Shown here: positions 30,055 through 41,932 of the stretch, one piece after another | How the letters are laid out: every line of letters starts with the position of its first letter | Position numbering within the stretch: the first letter of the stretch is position 1 | Assembly: GCF_028640845.1 (NCBI RefSeq) | Contig: NC_080546.1 | Location: 14,543,520 to 14,607,519 of the forward strand | Length of the DNA: 64,000 bases | Direction: 5' to 3' | Origin: Ahaetulla prasina | Lineage: Eukaryota > Chordata > Lepidosauria > Squamata > Colubridae | Made by a program: the position numbers and the translations under genes | Notes under the pieces: model-generated | Database searches by the model: none | The model's input: the letters and a program-made list of their open reading frames with translations, nothing else | Told to the model about the DNA's origin: nothing

Positions 30055-33000
30055 TTACTTTTCAACGTAATCACGTAAATAGACTGGGCGTCTCCTGACT
30101 CTTTCGGACCTGCGCAGTACATTCTCTGGGAGCAGGTCGAGTTGACCGGAGGGGCTGTTTGCTCCTCTCGGCTCCTCCTCTAGGCCATCCGGCCCTGGAT
30201 TATTTGCCGAGTCGTCCCTGCTGTTTTCTACTGGAACCTGTGGGCGTCGCTGGACCTCCGGGAATTCAGTTAAGTCCTGCGATTTTCCCGGGTTTGAGTC
30301 AGCTGTTGGTTCAAGCATGGTATAGTCAGGGCCTGTTTCGTCTGACTCGGATTGTTTGGCTAACCGTTTCCTCAATTTCTCTGGGATCACCACTCTATCC
30401 CCCCATAGCAGGCACCCCCCTTGAGCCGAAAGTTCCCCACGTTTTTTTACAAATTCTTTAAAACGCTCGCCCGGCGCAGCGGGCCACCCTCTTTGTACCC
30501 AACCGAGTACAGTCCTCAAAGTAATGTCCCGGTATGATGCCCGAGCCACCTCCTTAGACGTGACTGGGCCAGAGTCCAGAGAGTCAATTAGCAGGATGGG
30601 CGTCCCCGGAGTGGGGTCTTCGATCGCCCCTGGTAGTGGGCATCTGCTTAAGGCGTCCGCATGCCCCAACTCTTTTCCGGGTCGATGCTGCAGTTTGTAG
30701 GAATAGGCGGCTAAGAAGATAGTCCATCGGGTCAATCGTGGCGAAAGTGCCACAGGCGTTGGGCGGTCGCCAGCCAGTATCCCTAACAGAGGTCTATGGT
30801 CTGTAACAATTTCAAAGTCTCTCCCAAAAACGTATTCGTGAAACTTTTTAACCCCTGACACAATGGCTAGCGCTTCCTTATCCAACTGGCTATAGTTCCT
30901 CTCTGTCGAGGACATCGTTCTGGAGTAGAAGGCTATTGGGGCTTCTGTGCCGTTTGGAAGTCTGTGGCTGAGCACAGCCCCTACCCCGTAAGGGGAGGCA
31001 TCGCAAACCAATAATAATGGCAATGAGCTATGATACTGAATCAGTAAGCTATCGCTCGAGAGTAGGTTTTTTACTGCTTCGAAAGCCCTAGCTTCCGACT
31101 TTCCCCAAGACCAAACAGTATTCTTTCCCAGAAGCTTATGCAGCGGCTCGGCAACGGTTGCCTTGTTTTTTAAAAAGACCGCGTAAAAATTCACTAGCCC
31201 CAGGAATGCCTGCAGCTCTGTTTTGTTTTTGGGCGCTGGAGCCTTTCGTATTGCCTTGACTTTGCTTTCAGTGGGGTGAATTCCCTTCTTGTCTATTCTG
31301 TAGCCCAAGAACTCTACGGATTCTACCCCTATCTGGCATTTGTTCACTTTAACCTTTAGACCGGCTGACCGGAAAATGCCCAGAACTTTTCTCAAGCGCT
31401 CCCCCAATTCTTCTAAATTTTCGGCTGATATCAATACATCATCGAAATAGGGGACTACCCCTGGGAGCCCTTGCAGAAGTCGCTCCATTAAATTTTGGAA
31501 TAGCCCAGGTGCCACACTCACCCCAAATTGTAACCGGGTACACTTGAAAGCACCTCTGTGAGTCACGATCGTTTGGGCTTCGGCTGTGTTGGCGTCTACG
31601 GGCAGTTGTTGATAGGCTTGAGCCAAGTCTAACTTTGCAAAGACTTGCCCTTGCCCCAGCGAGTGCAGCAAGTGTTGCACCACGGGAACCGGGTAAGCGC
31701 TTTTCTGTAAGGCTTTGTTTAACGTCGCCTTGTAGTCAGCGCAGATTCTAACTGACCCATCTGGTTTCACTGGGGTGACGATTGGCGTCTCCCACTTTGC
31801 GTGATCGACTGGCACCAGAATCCCCTGATTTATGAGCTTGTCTATCTCCTTGTCAATCTTAGGTTTAAGGGCAAAAGGGACTCTCCTTGCCTTTAACCTA
31901 ATGGGGGCTACCTGGGGGTCTAAATTGAAGGAAATAGGGGTCCCCTTGTACTTGCCCAGGCAGTCCTTGAAGACATCTTCGAACTCGTTCATGAGTGTGT
32001 CTTTTAGGTTACAGTCACTTCTGTAGATGCCAGTCACTCCCATGCCCAATGCACGGAACCAGTCTAGTCCCAACAGACTTGGCAGGGTCCCTTCGACTAT
32101 CGTGATGGGCAGGGTCTTCTTGTGTGGTCCGTACTCGACGCGGACGGAGGTGGTCCCTCGAACAGGGATGCGATTCCCTTGGTAGTCGTGCACTCGTAGC
32201 CGTTGTGTTTGCAGTTTGCGTTTGGCGGTTTTCGGCAAAGCTTTTGCAAAAGTGTCCCAGGACATGATTGTGATCGCTGACCCTGTGTCCACTTCTAGTC
32301 GGCACGGCACACCTTCGATCTTCGGTCTGGTGAAGATCTTCTTCTCGACGCGGGTTGCTGCACGGCCTATCACCACGGTCGTTCGATTTGAATTCGCGCC
32401 CTTTTTGTTTTGACCAATCGCGGGTCGCCTTGCCGATCCTGCGCTCTGATTGGTCGATTTGAATTTTCGGCGGGAAGGTTGGGGTGCTCGACAGACTTGA
32501 GCCAGGTGCCCCTTCTTCTCGCACCGCCGACATGTAGCGTCCTTGAACTTGCATCGTTGGCGCTGGTGTTGCCCTCCGCAACTTCCGCATTCATCCCGGT
32601 CTTCTTTGCCCCTTCTCTCGGTGAGGCAAACTCCTTCCTCATCCTCGCCGTCTGATTCGGTCTGGATTTCTTCGTTGTGGACCGGGGTTACTTTCGCACT
32701 CGCCGTTGGCGTGAGTGGCTTTTGTAGGGTTTCCGCCGCTTGGGTGGACATCTCATGAGCTCTGGCTTTGTCCAGAGCGTTTGCCAGCGTTAGATTGCTT
32801 TTTGATAGCAGCCGCCTCCGCAAACGCATGTCTCTGACCCCACGGATGAGTTGCTCTAGTAGCTCCTCGTCCAAATCTCGGTACCCACAATCTTTGGAGG
32901 CTTTCCTCAGGGCGGCCATGTACTCGCTGATGGATTCGCCCTCTTGCTGTCTGCGCTCTCCAAATTCAAAACGCCGTCGTGCGGGCGGTGTTGGCGCGAA

Positions 33001-33243
33001 ATGGTTCTTCAATAGATTTTGCAGAGTTTGCCACGATACCGATTGTACCGGCGTTGGCTCTGCCAGGGCTTCCGCGATGTCGATGACCTCGGGACCGCAG
33101 TGGCTCAGGAAATATGCCCTTTTGCGGTTGTCTGGAACTCCTTGCAGCTCATTTGCCTCCAGGAAGCTCTCGAAACGGGTCATGTACGTTCCCCATTTCT
33201 CCCTGGATGGGTCAAACGGTGCGGGCGGAGTGTAGCTGGCCAT
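30055..33243 (-). CDS. Gag-Pol polyprotein of gypsy B, integrase deleted in frame
   Basis: 1062 codons without a stop. Residues 1-170: Gag capsid part. 219-251: two zinc-knuckle clusters, the second [14 protein letters not shown]. 319-321: protease DTG in LEVDTGSAITIMSW. About 440-690: reverse transcriptase with the first catalytic Asp at 539 (AKLDLAQAY) and YFDD at 599-602. About 740-860: RNase H with Asp748 (CDAS), Glu790 and Asp815 (TDHRPLLG). At about residue 958 the frame jumps from the start of the integrase region (GGCLLWGDRVVIPEKLR) to the C-terminal tail, so the zinc-binding and D,D,E core are gone. Gag and Pol share one frame, so products would need cleavage by the protease. It could copy RNA but not integrate unaided. 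Confidence 0.9.
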   Translation of the reverse strand: MASYTPPAPFDPSREKWGTYMTRFESFLEANELQGVPDNRKRAYFLSHCGPEVIDIAEALAEPTPVQSVSWQTLQNLLKNHFAPTPPARRRFEFGERRQQEGESISEYMAALRKASKDCGYRDLDEELLEQLIRGVRDMRLRRRLLSKSNLTLANALDKARAHEMSTQAAETLQKPLTPTASAKVTPVHNEEIQTESDGEDEEGVCLTERRGKEDRDECGSCGGQHQRQRCKFKDATCRRCEKKGHLAQVCRAPQPSRRKFKSTNQSAGSARRPAIGQNKKGANSNRTTVVIGRAATRVEKKIFTRPKIEGVPCRLEVDTGSAITIMSWDTFAKALPKTAKRKLQTQRLRVHDYQGNRIPVRGTTSVRVEYGPHKKTLPITIVEGTLPSLLGLDWFRALGMGVTGIYRSDCNLKDTLMNEFEDVFKDCLGKYKGTPISFNLDPQVAPIRLKARRVPFALKPKIDKEIDKLINQGILVPVDHAKWETPIVTPVKPDGSVRICADYKATLNKALQKSAYPVPVVQHLLHSLGQGQVFAKLDLAQAYQQLPVDANTAEAQTIVTHRGAFKCTRLQFGVSVAPGLFQNLMERLLQGLPGVVPYFDDVLISAENLEELGERLRKVLGIFRSAGLKVKVNKCQIGVESVEFLGYRIDKKGIHPTESKVKAIRKAPAPKNKTELQAFLGLVNFYAVFLKNKATVAEPLHKLLGKNTVWSWGKSEARAFEAVKNLLSSDSLLIQYHSSLPLLLVCDASPYGVGAVLSHRLPNGTEAPIAFYSRTMSSTERNYSQLDKEALAIVSGVKKFHEYVFGRDFEIVTDHRPLLGILAGDRPTPVALSPRLTRWTIFLAAYSYKLQHRPGKELGHADALSRCPLPGAIEDPTPGTPILLIDSLDSGPVTSKEVARASYRDITLRTVLGWVQRGWPAAPGERFKEFVKKRGELSAQGGCLLWGDRVVIPEKLRKRLAKQSESDETGPDYTMLEPTADSNPGKSQDLTEFPEVQRRPQVPVENSRDDSANNPGPDGLEEEPRGANSPSGQLDLLPENVLRRSERVRRRPVYLRDYVEK

Positions 33244-33322
33244 CGCTGCGATTCTGCCCTGAGCTTTGCTGGGTTCGGTTCTTTCGTGCGTTCAGCTCGT
33301 TCCTGGTGCTCTTAACCTCGAT

Positions 33323-33340
33323 ATCCCACCTTCGTCGCCA
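33323..33340 (-). other. Primer-binding site of gypsy B
   Basis: Same 18 bases as in A (starts TGGCGACGAAGG on the minus strand), one base from the 5' LTR. Confidence 0.7.
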
Positions 33341-33341
33341 G

Positions 33342-33520
33342 TGTTAGATTCGGGCAATAACGAGGCAGGAGACCAGGGTAGTGACAACAGCTCTTTACTA
33401 TATGGTGAACCCAGCAACCGGGCTGGGGAAAAACCTCTCCTTATATACAGTTTAACCGGCGGCTTCAACCAATCAGCAACGTGCTTGTTTCCCGCCGAAA
33501 ATATTTAAAGATACATTACA
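33342..33520 (-). repeat. 5' LTR of gypsy B
   Basis: 179 bp, TG..CA. Minus strand has a TATA-like ctgtatataagg downstream of a gctgattggttg box. Confidence 0.95.
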
Positions 33521-33637
33521 GTCACGTGATCCAAATACGGATATTTGGCAACTGGCATGTACTTATTACAGTTTGCAGGGTCCTGGGAGTTTCTTGGATG
33601 AGAAGCGAAATGTTTTCAAAGAAAAAAAAACCAAGAA
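33521..33637. repeat. Relic of Tigger-like MITE plus a short retroelement scrap
   Basis: gtcacgtgatccaaatacgg and atttggcaactggcatg continue the Tigger-like target (interrupted by gypsy B). At 33593-33625 ttggatgagaagcgaaatg resembles, weakly, a hammerhead-type core; the same theme is reversed at 27955-27985. Confidence 0.4.
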
Positions 33638-34540
<903 letters not shown>

Positions 34541-35422
34541 AATGTCTTTTATGAAAATGGATGGTATTTTTGTAAAAAAAATAAAATAAAAAAATGAACA
34601 GCGCTATCCAAAGATCTGGCCTTGTAAAAATCTACCTAACCACTAGATGGCAGTGGTAAAGTTAAATTTCTCTAATTCTTTGTTTGGGCTTGGCCACATT
34701 CCCACACCAATATCTGCCAGCTTTAATTTAAAGTGTGAAATCATTTGGTATCAGTGTTCAGAACAGGTAGTATCTTGCAATAGATAAGGAATGTCTTTTG
34801 TTGCTCCTTCTTTGAGCTGAAATGAGAGCAAATACCACTAGATGGCATGCCTCTGAAAATACTCCCCCCCCACCCTTAAAAATTACTGGCTAAAAAGTGG
34901 GGTTTTTTTCCAAAAAGGTTCAAACAGTTGGAAGAGAAACAGCATTTTTGTCAAAAGTGTTGAATTCATTTCCTTTGGAAAGTCGTAAACGAACTGACAA
35001 ACATTCTTGGAAGTAAAATTAAGCAATTTAAATCCTCATTGATTTCAGGGAAGGGATAGTTAAGCTTGTATTTAATTTGTATTCATTAATTAATTGCTTG
35101 TATTAATAAGGGAATTGATTAGTTTGTGGCTTCTTCTTAGGAAAAAAAATAAAATAAAGGACTTATGTTCTTGCTCTTAAAGGATCAGTTCTCGGAGGGA
35201 CCTTTTGCTTTTCAAAATAATTTAATTTACTTCTTAGGTACATTTGCTAGAACGCCAGAATACTATTATGTACAAACTTAGCACAGGGTAGAAGTTCTTT
35301 TTCTTACATATCTTCATAGACATTTGAACTGGCCTTCTGATTCAGTAGGAGATTCCTTTTATGATGGTTCTAACTTTACTTCTAAGAATCTGCAATACAT
35401 TTATCTTGAAATATGTCTATCC
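34541..35422. other. Non-coding, nothing recognised
   Basis: AT-rich, no exon or repeat family identified. Confidence 0.4.
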
Positions 35423-36161
35423 CAGTGGTGAAATCCTCCACAGTTTGCCACCGGTTCGTTGTCCGCGTGTCAGAGTTCCAGAAAAACCTCTTCTGCATGA
35501 AAAACACTCAGAAGCCATTGTCTTTCAAAGTTCCTTACTAGCATAAGGAAACTGGCACACGATGAATGAAATTCCAAAACTGAAACGTCTGGATTCTTTT
35601 CCCAGTTATACAAACCCGAAGAGTCCCACCCCCATAACCCCTTTGCCGGTCACATGGTCCAACGTTCTTCCATTTTATTCGAAACCTCTTCTTGCCACTC
35701 CTTCTGCAGATGTGAACACAATCTGACCTTGACCGCTTGAAGAATGTTACCATACCCATCAACCCCCCTTCTTCCCTTCAGGGGAGAAATGTGGCAGCGT
35801 CTGGAAACCTACGGCCTAGTATGGTTTCCATGCCTGACACCGCGCATGCACGGTGTGCCAAACACATGCTGTGTGCACATGTGCAGTGTGCGCCAAACCT
35901 GAGCTTTGCGCAGAAAAAGGATGCTTAACAAGGTAAGTAGAACAGCGAGGGGGGAAATAGTTGTGCCGCGCGATTTAGATTCACTAGAAAGCAGGATTTC
36001 CTACTTTCTAGCAAATATAAGCTGTGCGGCACAGCTGATCATTGGAAATACCGGTTCGGATGAACTGGTAGCTTTTTTTTACTACTGGTTCTCCCAAACT
36101 GGTAGCTTTTATCACTACCGGTTCGCCCGAACTGGTGTGAACCAGTAGGATTTCACCACTG
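35423..36161. mobile_element. hAT element with nested solo LTR
   Basis: CAGTGGTGAAATCCTCC to GGATTTCACCACTG, flanked by the exact 8-bp repeat GTCTATCC. Excluding the nested LTR it is about 362 bp, with repeated accggttcg/gaactggtag motifs near the right end. Confidence 0.92.
35468..35839. mobile_element. Solo LTR, family TGTCAGAG..CTGACA
   Basis: 372 bp from TGTCAGAGTTCC to GCCTGACA with the exact 5-bp flank CCGCG. It is not related in sequence to the two other solo LTR families here. Orientation is unclear. Confidence 0.82.
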
Positions 36162-36169
36162 GTCTATCC

Positions 36170-36939
36170 CAGTTACCATCTGGGACAGTACACCATTTAT
36201 TTATTTAATTGATGTAGTCATTTCATATTCATGGCTCTGGGAAGTTCACATAGCACCATCAGCACAATTCAGCTTCAGATATTAGAAAAAAATAGGAAAA
36301 AAATGACTGGCACTGAATTGCTTTTGAGTATGGAGGAAGAATGGTGTCATTTTCACAGCTATCATCCTATGAAATTCTTTCCTATTAATAGCACCCTATG
36401 GAAACTCATGAATTTTGCGTTGGCACTGATAGGTCACAGGTAAACCGCTAGAAATTTTGCTTTTCCCCTCCAGGTAAACCGAGGTATTGATGAGCTTTCA
36501 CTCAAACTTCTTAGCATTGTTATTTTTAGATGATGGATGATGTGAAGGTTTACATTTATACCCATTATTTTAAATCAAAATAAGAACTGTAAGGGATGAT
36601 GTAGGAACCCCAGATGCTAAGTTAACTGGAATCGCTTTAACCAACGATAAGATGTAACATCTGAAATTCAGATATTTTTTCTGATTACTCTGGTTTCCAG
36701 ATACTTAACACAAGCTTAGTTGAGATGAATGGAAAACCATTGAGGTCATTAATTAGATAGCATTATCACTGGTAGGGCAAGGTCAACAAAATTATTGATG
36801 GTTTTGAATGAACAAGACACGTTTAATAAATCCTCTAATTCAATGGGTACAAGCCAAGGATTTATTTCTAACAAGATATCCCTCTTTAAGTGGTTTTTTT
36901 TTTACTTTTTACAGGAATTGGGTATCTCTAGTTTAATGG
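36170..36939. other. Non-coding, nothing recognised
   Basis: No repeat or exon that I can support. Confidence 0.4.
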
Positions 36940-37045
36940 GAAAAAAAAAGGACTTGGGGTGAAGTGATAGCAGTGTTCCAATATCTCAGGGGCTGCCACA
37001 AAAAAGAAGGAGACAAGCTATTCTCCAAAGCACCTGAAGGTTCTA
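36940..37045 (+). repeat. CR1 LINE fragment
   Basis: gtgatagcagtgttccaata, tctcaggggctgccac and ctattctccaaagcacctg are CR1 phrases. Confidence 0.75.
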
Positions 37046-37055
37046 CCATATTTCA

Positions 37056-37317
37056 AGATCCAAAATGGACAGCTAACATCAAAAAAATGTCATAAAAAAG
37101 CACAACAAAGAATGTTCTTTCTGTGCCAACTCAGAAAGCTCAAACAGCCCAAGGAACTGCTGACCCAGTTCTATAGAGGAACTATTGAGTCTGTCATTTG
37201 CACCTCTATAACTGTCTGGTTTGGTCTGCAACCCAACAAGACAGACACAGACTTCAGAGGATCATTAGAACTGCAGAAAAAACTATGGCTACCAACCTGT
37301 CTTCCATTGAGGATCTG
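37056..37317 (+). pseudogene. L3/CR1-type LINE RT C-terminus (left piece)
   Basis: The frame 37112-37336 reads LRKLKQPKELLTQFYRGTIE, SVICTSITVWFGL. The element is interrupted by gypsy C exactly at gaggatctg and goes on at 42121, then again at 44345 after the L1 insertions. A clean copy of the next part starts at 45062. Confidence 0.8.
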
Positions 37318-37505
37318 TGTTAAGTTCGGGTATTGACGAGGCAGGAGACCAGGTTAGTGACAACAGCTCTTTAATATAGTGTGACCCAACAAAACTCTGG
37401 AGAAAAACCTCTCCTTATATACACTTCAGCCTGAGGCTGCAACCAATCAGGAACGAGATATTTCCCGCCTAAAACTCCCGCCAAAACTTACAGTAATACA
37501 TTACA
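37318..37505 (-). repeat. 3' LTR of gypsy C
   Basis: 188 bp, TG..CA, adjoining the polypurine tract 37506-37518. Confidence 0.95.
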
Positions 37506-37518
37506 CTCCTTCCCTCCC
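37506..37518 (-). other. Polypurine tract of gypsy C
   Basis: Minus strand GGGAGGGAAGGAG, identical in form to that of B. Confidence 0.85.
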
Positions 37519-38019
37519 AGAAGGCACTTTGCCAATATTTGCATATTACTTCTCTACGTAGTCCTGCAGGTACGTGGGGCGTCTCCTGACTCTCCCGGAC
37601 CTGCGCAGTTCACTTTCTGGGGTTGAGTCGAGCTTGCCGGAGGGACTTTTCGTTCCTCTGAGCTCCTCCTCCCGGCCATCCGGCCCTGGATTATTCGCTG
37701 GCTCGGACCTGCTGTCCTCTCGAGGGGCCTGAGGGTGTCGCTGGACCTCGCCTGGCTCAGATAAGTCTCTGTTTGGTTCTATGCTTTCTGTTTGTTCTCG
37801 GTTCCAGTCAGCTGTGGGGTTAATTAAATCATAGTCAGGGCTGTCTCGCCTAATTCTGCCTTATCGCTCAATCTGTTTCTTAATTGATCTATGTGGCGCC
37901 CAAACTCTGCCATCGTCTATTTCCACTAGATAAGATTTGGGGCCCGTTTGTCTATGACTATCCCCTCTTCCAGTTTGGGCCGTCGCTGTAATTATGTGCC
38001 CACACTGAGTCTCCTATGT

Positions 38020-38793
38020 TTAATTCCCGGATTCTATCTGGTTTTGTTTTGAACCCGTCCTGCACGTAGTTCGGTGTAGCCGGTCTAGCGGGCACCTTAG
38101 CTTCCGCCCATTAATAGCTCGGCTGGGCTGCGGCGGTGGCCACACAGGGGTCCTGTGTTGGGCGGTTAGGAATGCGTCGATTTGTGCCTGCCAGTCTCCG
38201 GGGCTGCTTCGTGATAGCGCTTCTTTTGCACTCCGAACAAAACGTTCAGCAAGGCCGTTCGACGCAGGGTGGAACGGCGCTGAGAGGGCATGTCGGATGC
38301 CCTCTTCAGCCAGGTACCCTTCAAATAATGCTGCAGTGAACTGTGGGCCGTTATCGGACACGAGGGTGTCCGGTAGCCCGTGCGTGGCGAATAGGTGTTT
38401 TAGTGCTGAAATGACGGCTCCCGCGGTTGTGGATTTCATTAGGATGATCTCCAGCCATTTGGAGAATGCATCCACCACAATTAGAAATGTTTGGCCGTGG
38501 AAAGGGCCGGCAAAATCAATGTGAATGCGGGACCAAGGGCCTTGGGGTTTCTCCCACTCCAACACTGGGGCCGTAGGTGGTAGTGGTCTGGATTCCTGAC
38601 ATACCTGGCATCGGCCAACCCTGTCACCGATTTCCCTGTCCATTAGGGGCCACCAGACATAGCTCCTGGCTAGCCCCTTCATCCTTACAATTCCTGGGTG
38701 ACCCTCATGCAGTAGTTCCAGGACTTTTTTCCTCAGCTTCTCTGGAACTACCACCCTATCCCCCCAGAGCAGGCACCCCCCTTGCACAGACAA
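38020..38793 (-). pseudogene. Integrase of gypsy C, nearly complete
   Basis: 257 codons. Zinc-binding part HEGHPGIVRMKG .. CQVCQES; catalytic core with Asp in HIDFAGPF, Asp in SDNGPQF and Glu in NGLAERFVRSAKE. All three catalytic acids are present, which makes this the best integrase in the window. The frame is lost before the C-terminal domain (near 38100), and the tail at 37560-38015 lies in other frames. Confidence 0.9.
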
Positions 38794-38999
38794 TTCCCCT
38801 CTTTTCTTTACAAATTCTCTAAAACGTGTCGCCCAGCATGGCCATCCCTTGAACCCAACCGATTACAGTTCTTAAAACAACGTCCGGTAGGAGGCCGAGC
38901 CACTTCCTGCGATGTGACTGGCCCAGAGTCCCAAGAGTCAATTAGTAGAGCAGGGGTGCCGGAGTAGGGTCCTCGATTTCCCGGCAATGGGCATCTGCT

Positions 39000-40310
39000 C
39001 AGTGCGTCCGCATGCCCCAGCTCTTTCCAGGTCGATGCTGCAGTTTGTAAGAGTAGGCGGCCAAAAAATAGTCCATCTGGTCAGCGGGGTGATAGTGCCA
39101 CTGGCGTTGGTCGCCAGCCAGTAACCCCAATAGCGGTCTGTGGTCAGTGATAATGTCAAAGTCTCTCCCAAAACGTATTCGTGAAATTTTTCACCCTGAC
39201 ACTATTGCGAGAGCCTCCTATCTAGCTGGCTGTAATTTCTCTCAGCCGGGACATCGTTCGTGAATAGAACGCTATAGGGCTTCAGTGCCGTTTGGGAGTC
39301 TGTGGCTAAGTACAGCTCCTACTCCATAGGGGACGCATCACAAACCAATACTAACGGCAGTCTGTTGTTGTATTGTATTAACAGGCTATCGCTTGATAGC
39401 AAACTTTTTACTGCCTCAAATGCCCTATTCTCTGACTTCCCCACGACCAAACTGTGTTTTTCCAAGCAATTTATGCAGCGGTTCAGCAACGGTTGCCTTG
39501 TCTTTAAAAACACGGCGTAAAGTTACCAGACCCAGGAAAGCCTGGAGTTCTGTCTTGTTTTTGGGTGTTGGGGCTCTCTTTATCGCCTTGACTTTGCTCT
39601 CAGTGGGGTGAATCCCTTTTTTGTCTATTCTATAACCCAGAAATTCAACAGATTCGACCCCTATCTGACACTTGCTTGCTTTAACTTTTAATCCTGCCGT
39701 CCTAAAAATGGCCAAAACTTTCCTTAATCGCTTCCCTAGTTCTCTTAAATCTTCCCCTGATACCAACACATCATCGAAATAGGGCATGACTCCCGGTAAC
39801 CCTTGTAGGAGTCGCTCCATCAAATTTTGGAATAGCCCCGGGGCCACACTCACCCCAAACTGTAACGGGTGCACTTAAAGGCACCCGGTGCGTTACAATG
39901 GTCTGGGCTTCAGCTGTGCTAGCATCTACGGGTAGCTGTTGGTAGCTTGTGCCAAGTCTAATTTGGCGAAAACTTGTCCGTGCCCTAGTGAGTGCAATAA
40001 GTGTTGCACTACTGGAACTGGGTAGGCGCTCTTTGCAATGCTTTGTTCAAGGTAGCCTTGTAATCAGCGCAAATTCTTATGGACCCGTCTGGTTTTATAG
40101 GGGTGACGATTGGCGTCTCCCATTTGGCATGGTCAACTGGCACTAGTATCCCCTGGCTGACTAATTTATCTAACTCTTTGTCGATTTTAGGTTTGAGTGC
40201 AAAGGAACCCTCCTTGCCTTTAACCTAATGGGAGCTATTTGGGGTCTAAATTGAAGGAGATAGGGGTCCCTTGTACTTGCCTAAACGGTCCTCGAATCGT
40301 CTGAATTCCT
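39000..40310 (-). pseudogene. Reverse transcriptase/RNase H of gypsy C
   Basis: Frame 39425-39874 holds the RT palm with YFDD in GVMPYFDDVLVSG and the thumb (VEFLGYRIDKKGIHPTESK). Neighbouring frames carry RT fingers (40000-40300) and RNase H (LVCDAS near 39319-39360, then DHRPLL-like sequence near 39130). Several single-base losses split the frame. Confidence 0.85.
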
Positions 40311-40313
40311 CCA

Positions 40314-41348
40314 TTAGGGCGTTTTGCAGGTTGCATCCGCTCCGGTGGCGCCAGTCACCCCATTCCCAACGCCCGGAACCAGTCTAGCCCCAGCAAGCTT
40401 GGCAAGGTTCCCTCGACTAACGTGATGGGCAGGGTCTTTTCGTATGTCCCGTACTTGACCTCGGCGGTCGTTGTCCCTCGAACAGGGATGCGGTTGCCCT
40501 GGTAATCCTGCACCCGGGCCGTTGTTTCTGTAGCTTGCGCTTTGCGATGTCGGCAAGGCTTTCACAAAAGTGTCCCAGGACATGATTGTGATAGCTGATC
40601 CTGTGTCTACTTCCAGTCGGCACGGTACGCCTTCAATTGTCGGGTTTGTGAAGATCTTTTCTTCGTATGTCCCGTACTTGACCTCGACGGTCGTTGTCCC
40701 TCGAACAGGGATGCGGTTGCCCTGGTAATCCTGCACCCGGGCCGTTGTTTCTGTAGCTTGCGCTTTGCGATGTCGGCAAGGCTTTCACAAAAGTGTCCCA
40801 GGACATGATTGTGATGGCGGATCCTGTGTCTACTTCCAGTCGGCACGGTACGCCTTCAATTGTTGGGTTAGTGAAGATCTTTTCTTGATGCGGTAGCTGC
40901 GTGGTCTATGGTAACAGTCATTCGGTTTGACTTCGCTCTTTCTTTCCTGGCCAATTGTCATGGTCGCCTTGCCGATCTCGCGCTCTGATTGGCTGGTTTG
41001 AAATTCGGCGGGAATGTGGGGTTTGCATCTCTGACTCAGAGCCGCTCTGATTGGCGATTTGAATTTTCGGCGGAAGGTTGGGGTGCTCGGCAGACTTGAG
41101 CCAGGTGCCCTTTCTCTCACACCGCCGCAAATGGCGTCCCTGAACTTACATCTTTGGCGCTGATGTCGCCCGCAACTTCCGCATTCCTCCGGGTCTTCCC
41201 TTGTCGATTTTCCGGTGTAGTGGACTTCTTCCTCCTCTTCGCTGGTTGACTCACGATAGGTTTCTTCGTGGTGGACTGTGCTCGCTTTCGCCCGCCATCG
41301 GCGTGAGTCGCTTTTGCAAGGTGTCTGCTGCATGGTTGGACATCTCAT
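40314..41348 (-). pseudogene. Nucleocapsid and protease of gypsy C, with duplication
   Basis: The active-site stretch LEVDTGSAITIMSW is encoded twice because a 223-bp segment is repeated in tandem (starting at 40441 and 40664). 223 is not a multiple of three, so the repeat also shifts the frame. The zinc-knuckle part (CGSCG near 41170) is broken. Confidence 0.88.
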
Positions 41349-41856
41349 GGGCTCTGGCTTCGTCCAGAGCGTTTGCCAATGTCAGGTTGCTCTTGGCTAG
41401 CAACCGTCTCCTCAAACGGATGTCCCTGACCCCCCGTATAAGTTGTTCCAGCAGCTCTTCGTCCAGATCGCGGTACTCGCAATGCTTGGAGGCTTGTCTC
41501 AGGGCTGCCATGTAGTCGCTGATAGACTCGCCTTCTTGTTGCCTGCGCTCCCCAAACTCGTACCGTCGAACGTATTTGGGCGGGGCCGGTGCGAAGTGAT
41601 TCTTCAGGAGGGTCTGAAGGGTCTGCCACGACACGGAGTGTAGCGGTGTTGGCTCCGCCAGGGCTTCTGCGACGGCGATGACTGCGGACCCACAGTGGCT
41701 TATGAAGTAAGCCCGTTTGCGGTTGTCGGAGACTCCCTGTAACTCGTTTGCCTCCAGGAAACTTTCGAAACGGGTCATGTATATTCCCCATGTTTCCTGG
41801 GCAGGGTCAAACGGAGTGGGTGGCGTGTAGCCGGTCATCGCTGCATTCGCTATCAC
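41251..41856 (-). pseudogene. Gag of gypsy C
   Basis: 201 codons. The likely start is the Met of MTGYTPPTPFDP, matching A and B; upstream codons are in frame but not conserved. LRQASKHCEYRDLDEELLEQLIRGVRDIRLRRRLL is the conserved capsid part. Confidence 0.85.
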
Positions 41857-41913
41857 CTTGCTGGGTTTGATTCTCGTAGTGAGTTCAGCTCTGTTCTGGT
41901 GCTCTGCCTCAAG

Positions 41914-41931
41914 ATCCCACCTTCGTCGCCA
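41914..41931 (-). other. Primer-binding site of gypsy C
   Basis: The same 18-base sequence as in A and B. Confidence 0.7.
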
Positions 41932-41932
41932 A

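Larger units (their letters stand above)
28163..33520 (-). mobile_element. Ty3/gypsy retrotransposon B, rearranged
   Basis: 5358 bp bounded by the exact 5-bp repeat GTCAC (28158-28162, 33521-33525). LTRs 28163-28340 (3') and 33342-33520 (5') differ by one substitution and one single-base indel. From the 5' end: primer site, gag-pol frame 30055-33243 lacking integrase, a second PPT-like region near 30000, an array of host-derived and LTR-derived repeats (29046-29999), then an integrase C-terminus with tail (28394-28948) and the 3' PPT. The outer flanks prove a single original insertion, so the rearrangement came later or is an assembly error. Confidence 0.92.

Noticed and set aside
33593..33625. 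Second hammerhead type (ttggatgagaagcgaaatg)
   Set aside because: The CUGANGA core is not met and stem II would have one pair, so it is not called as a ribozyme.
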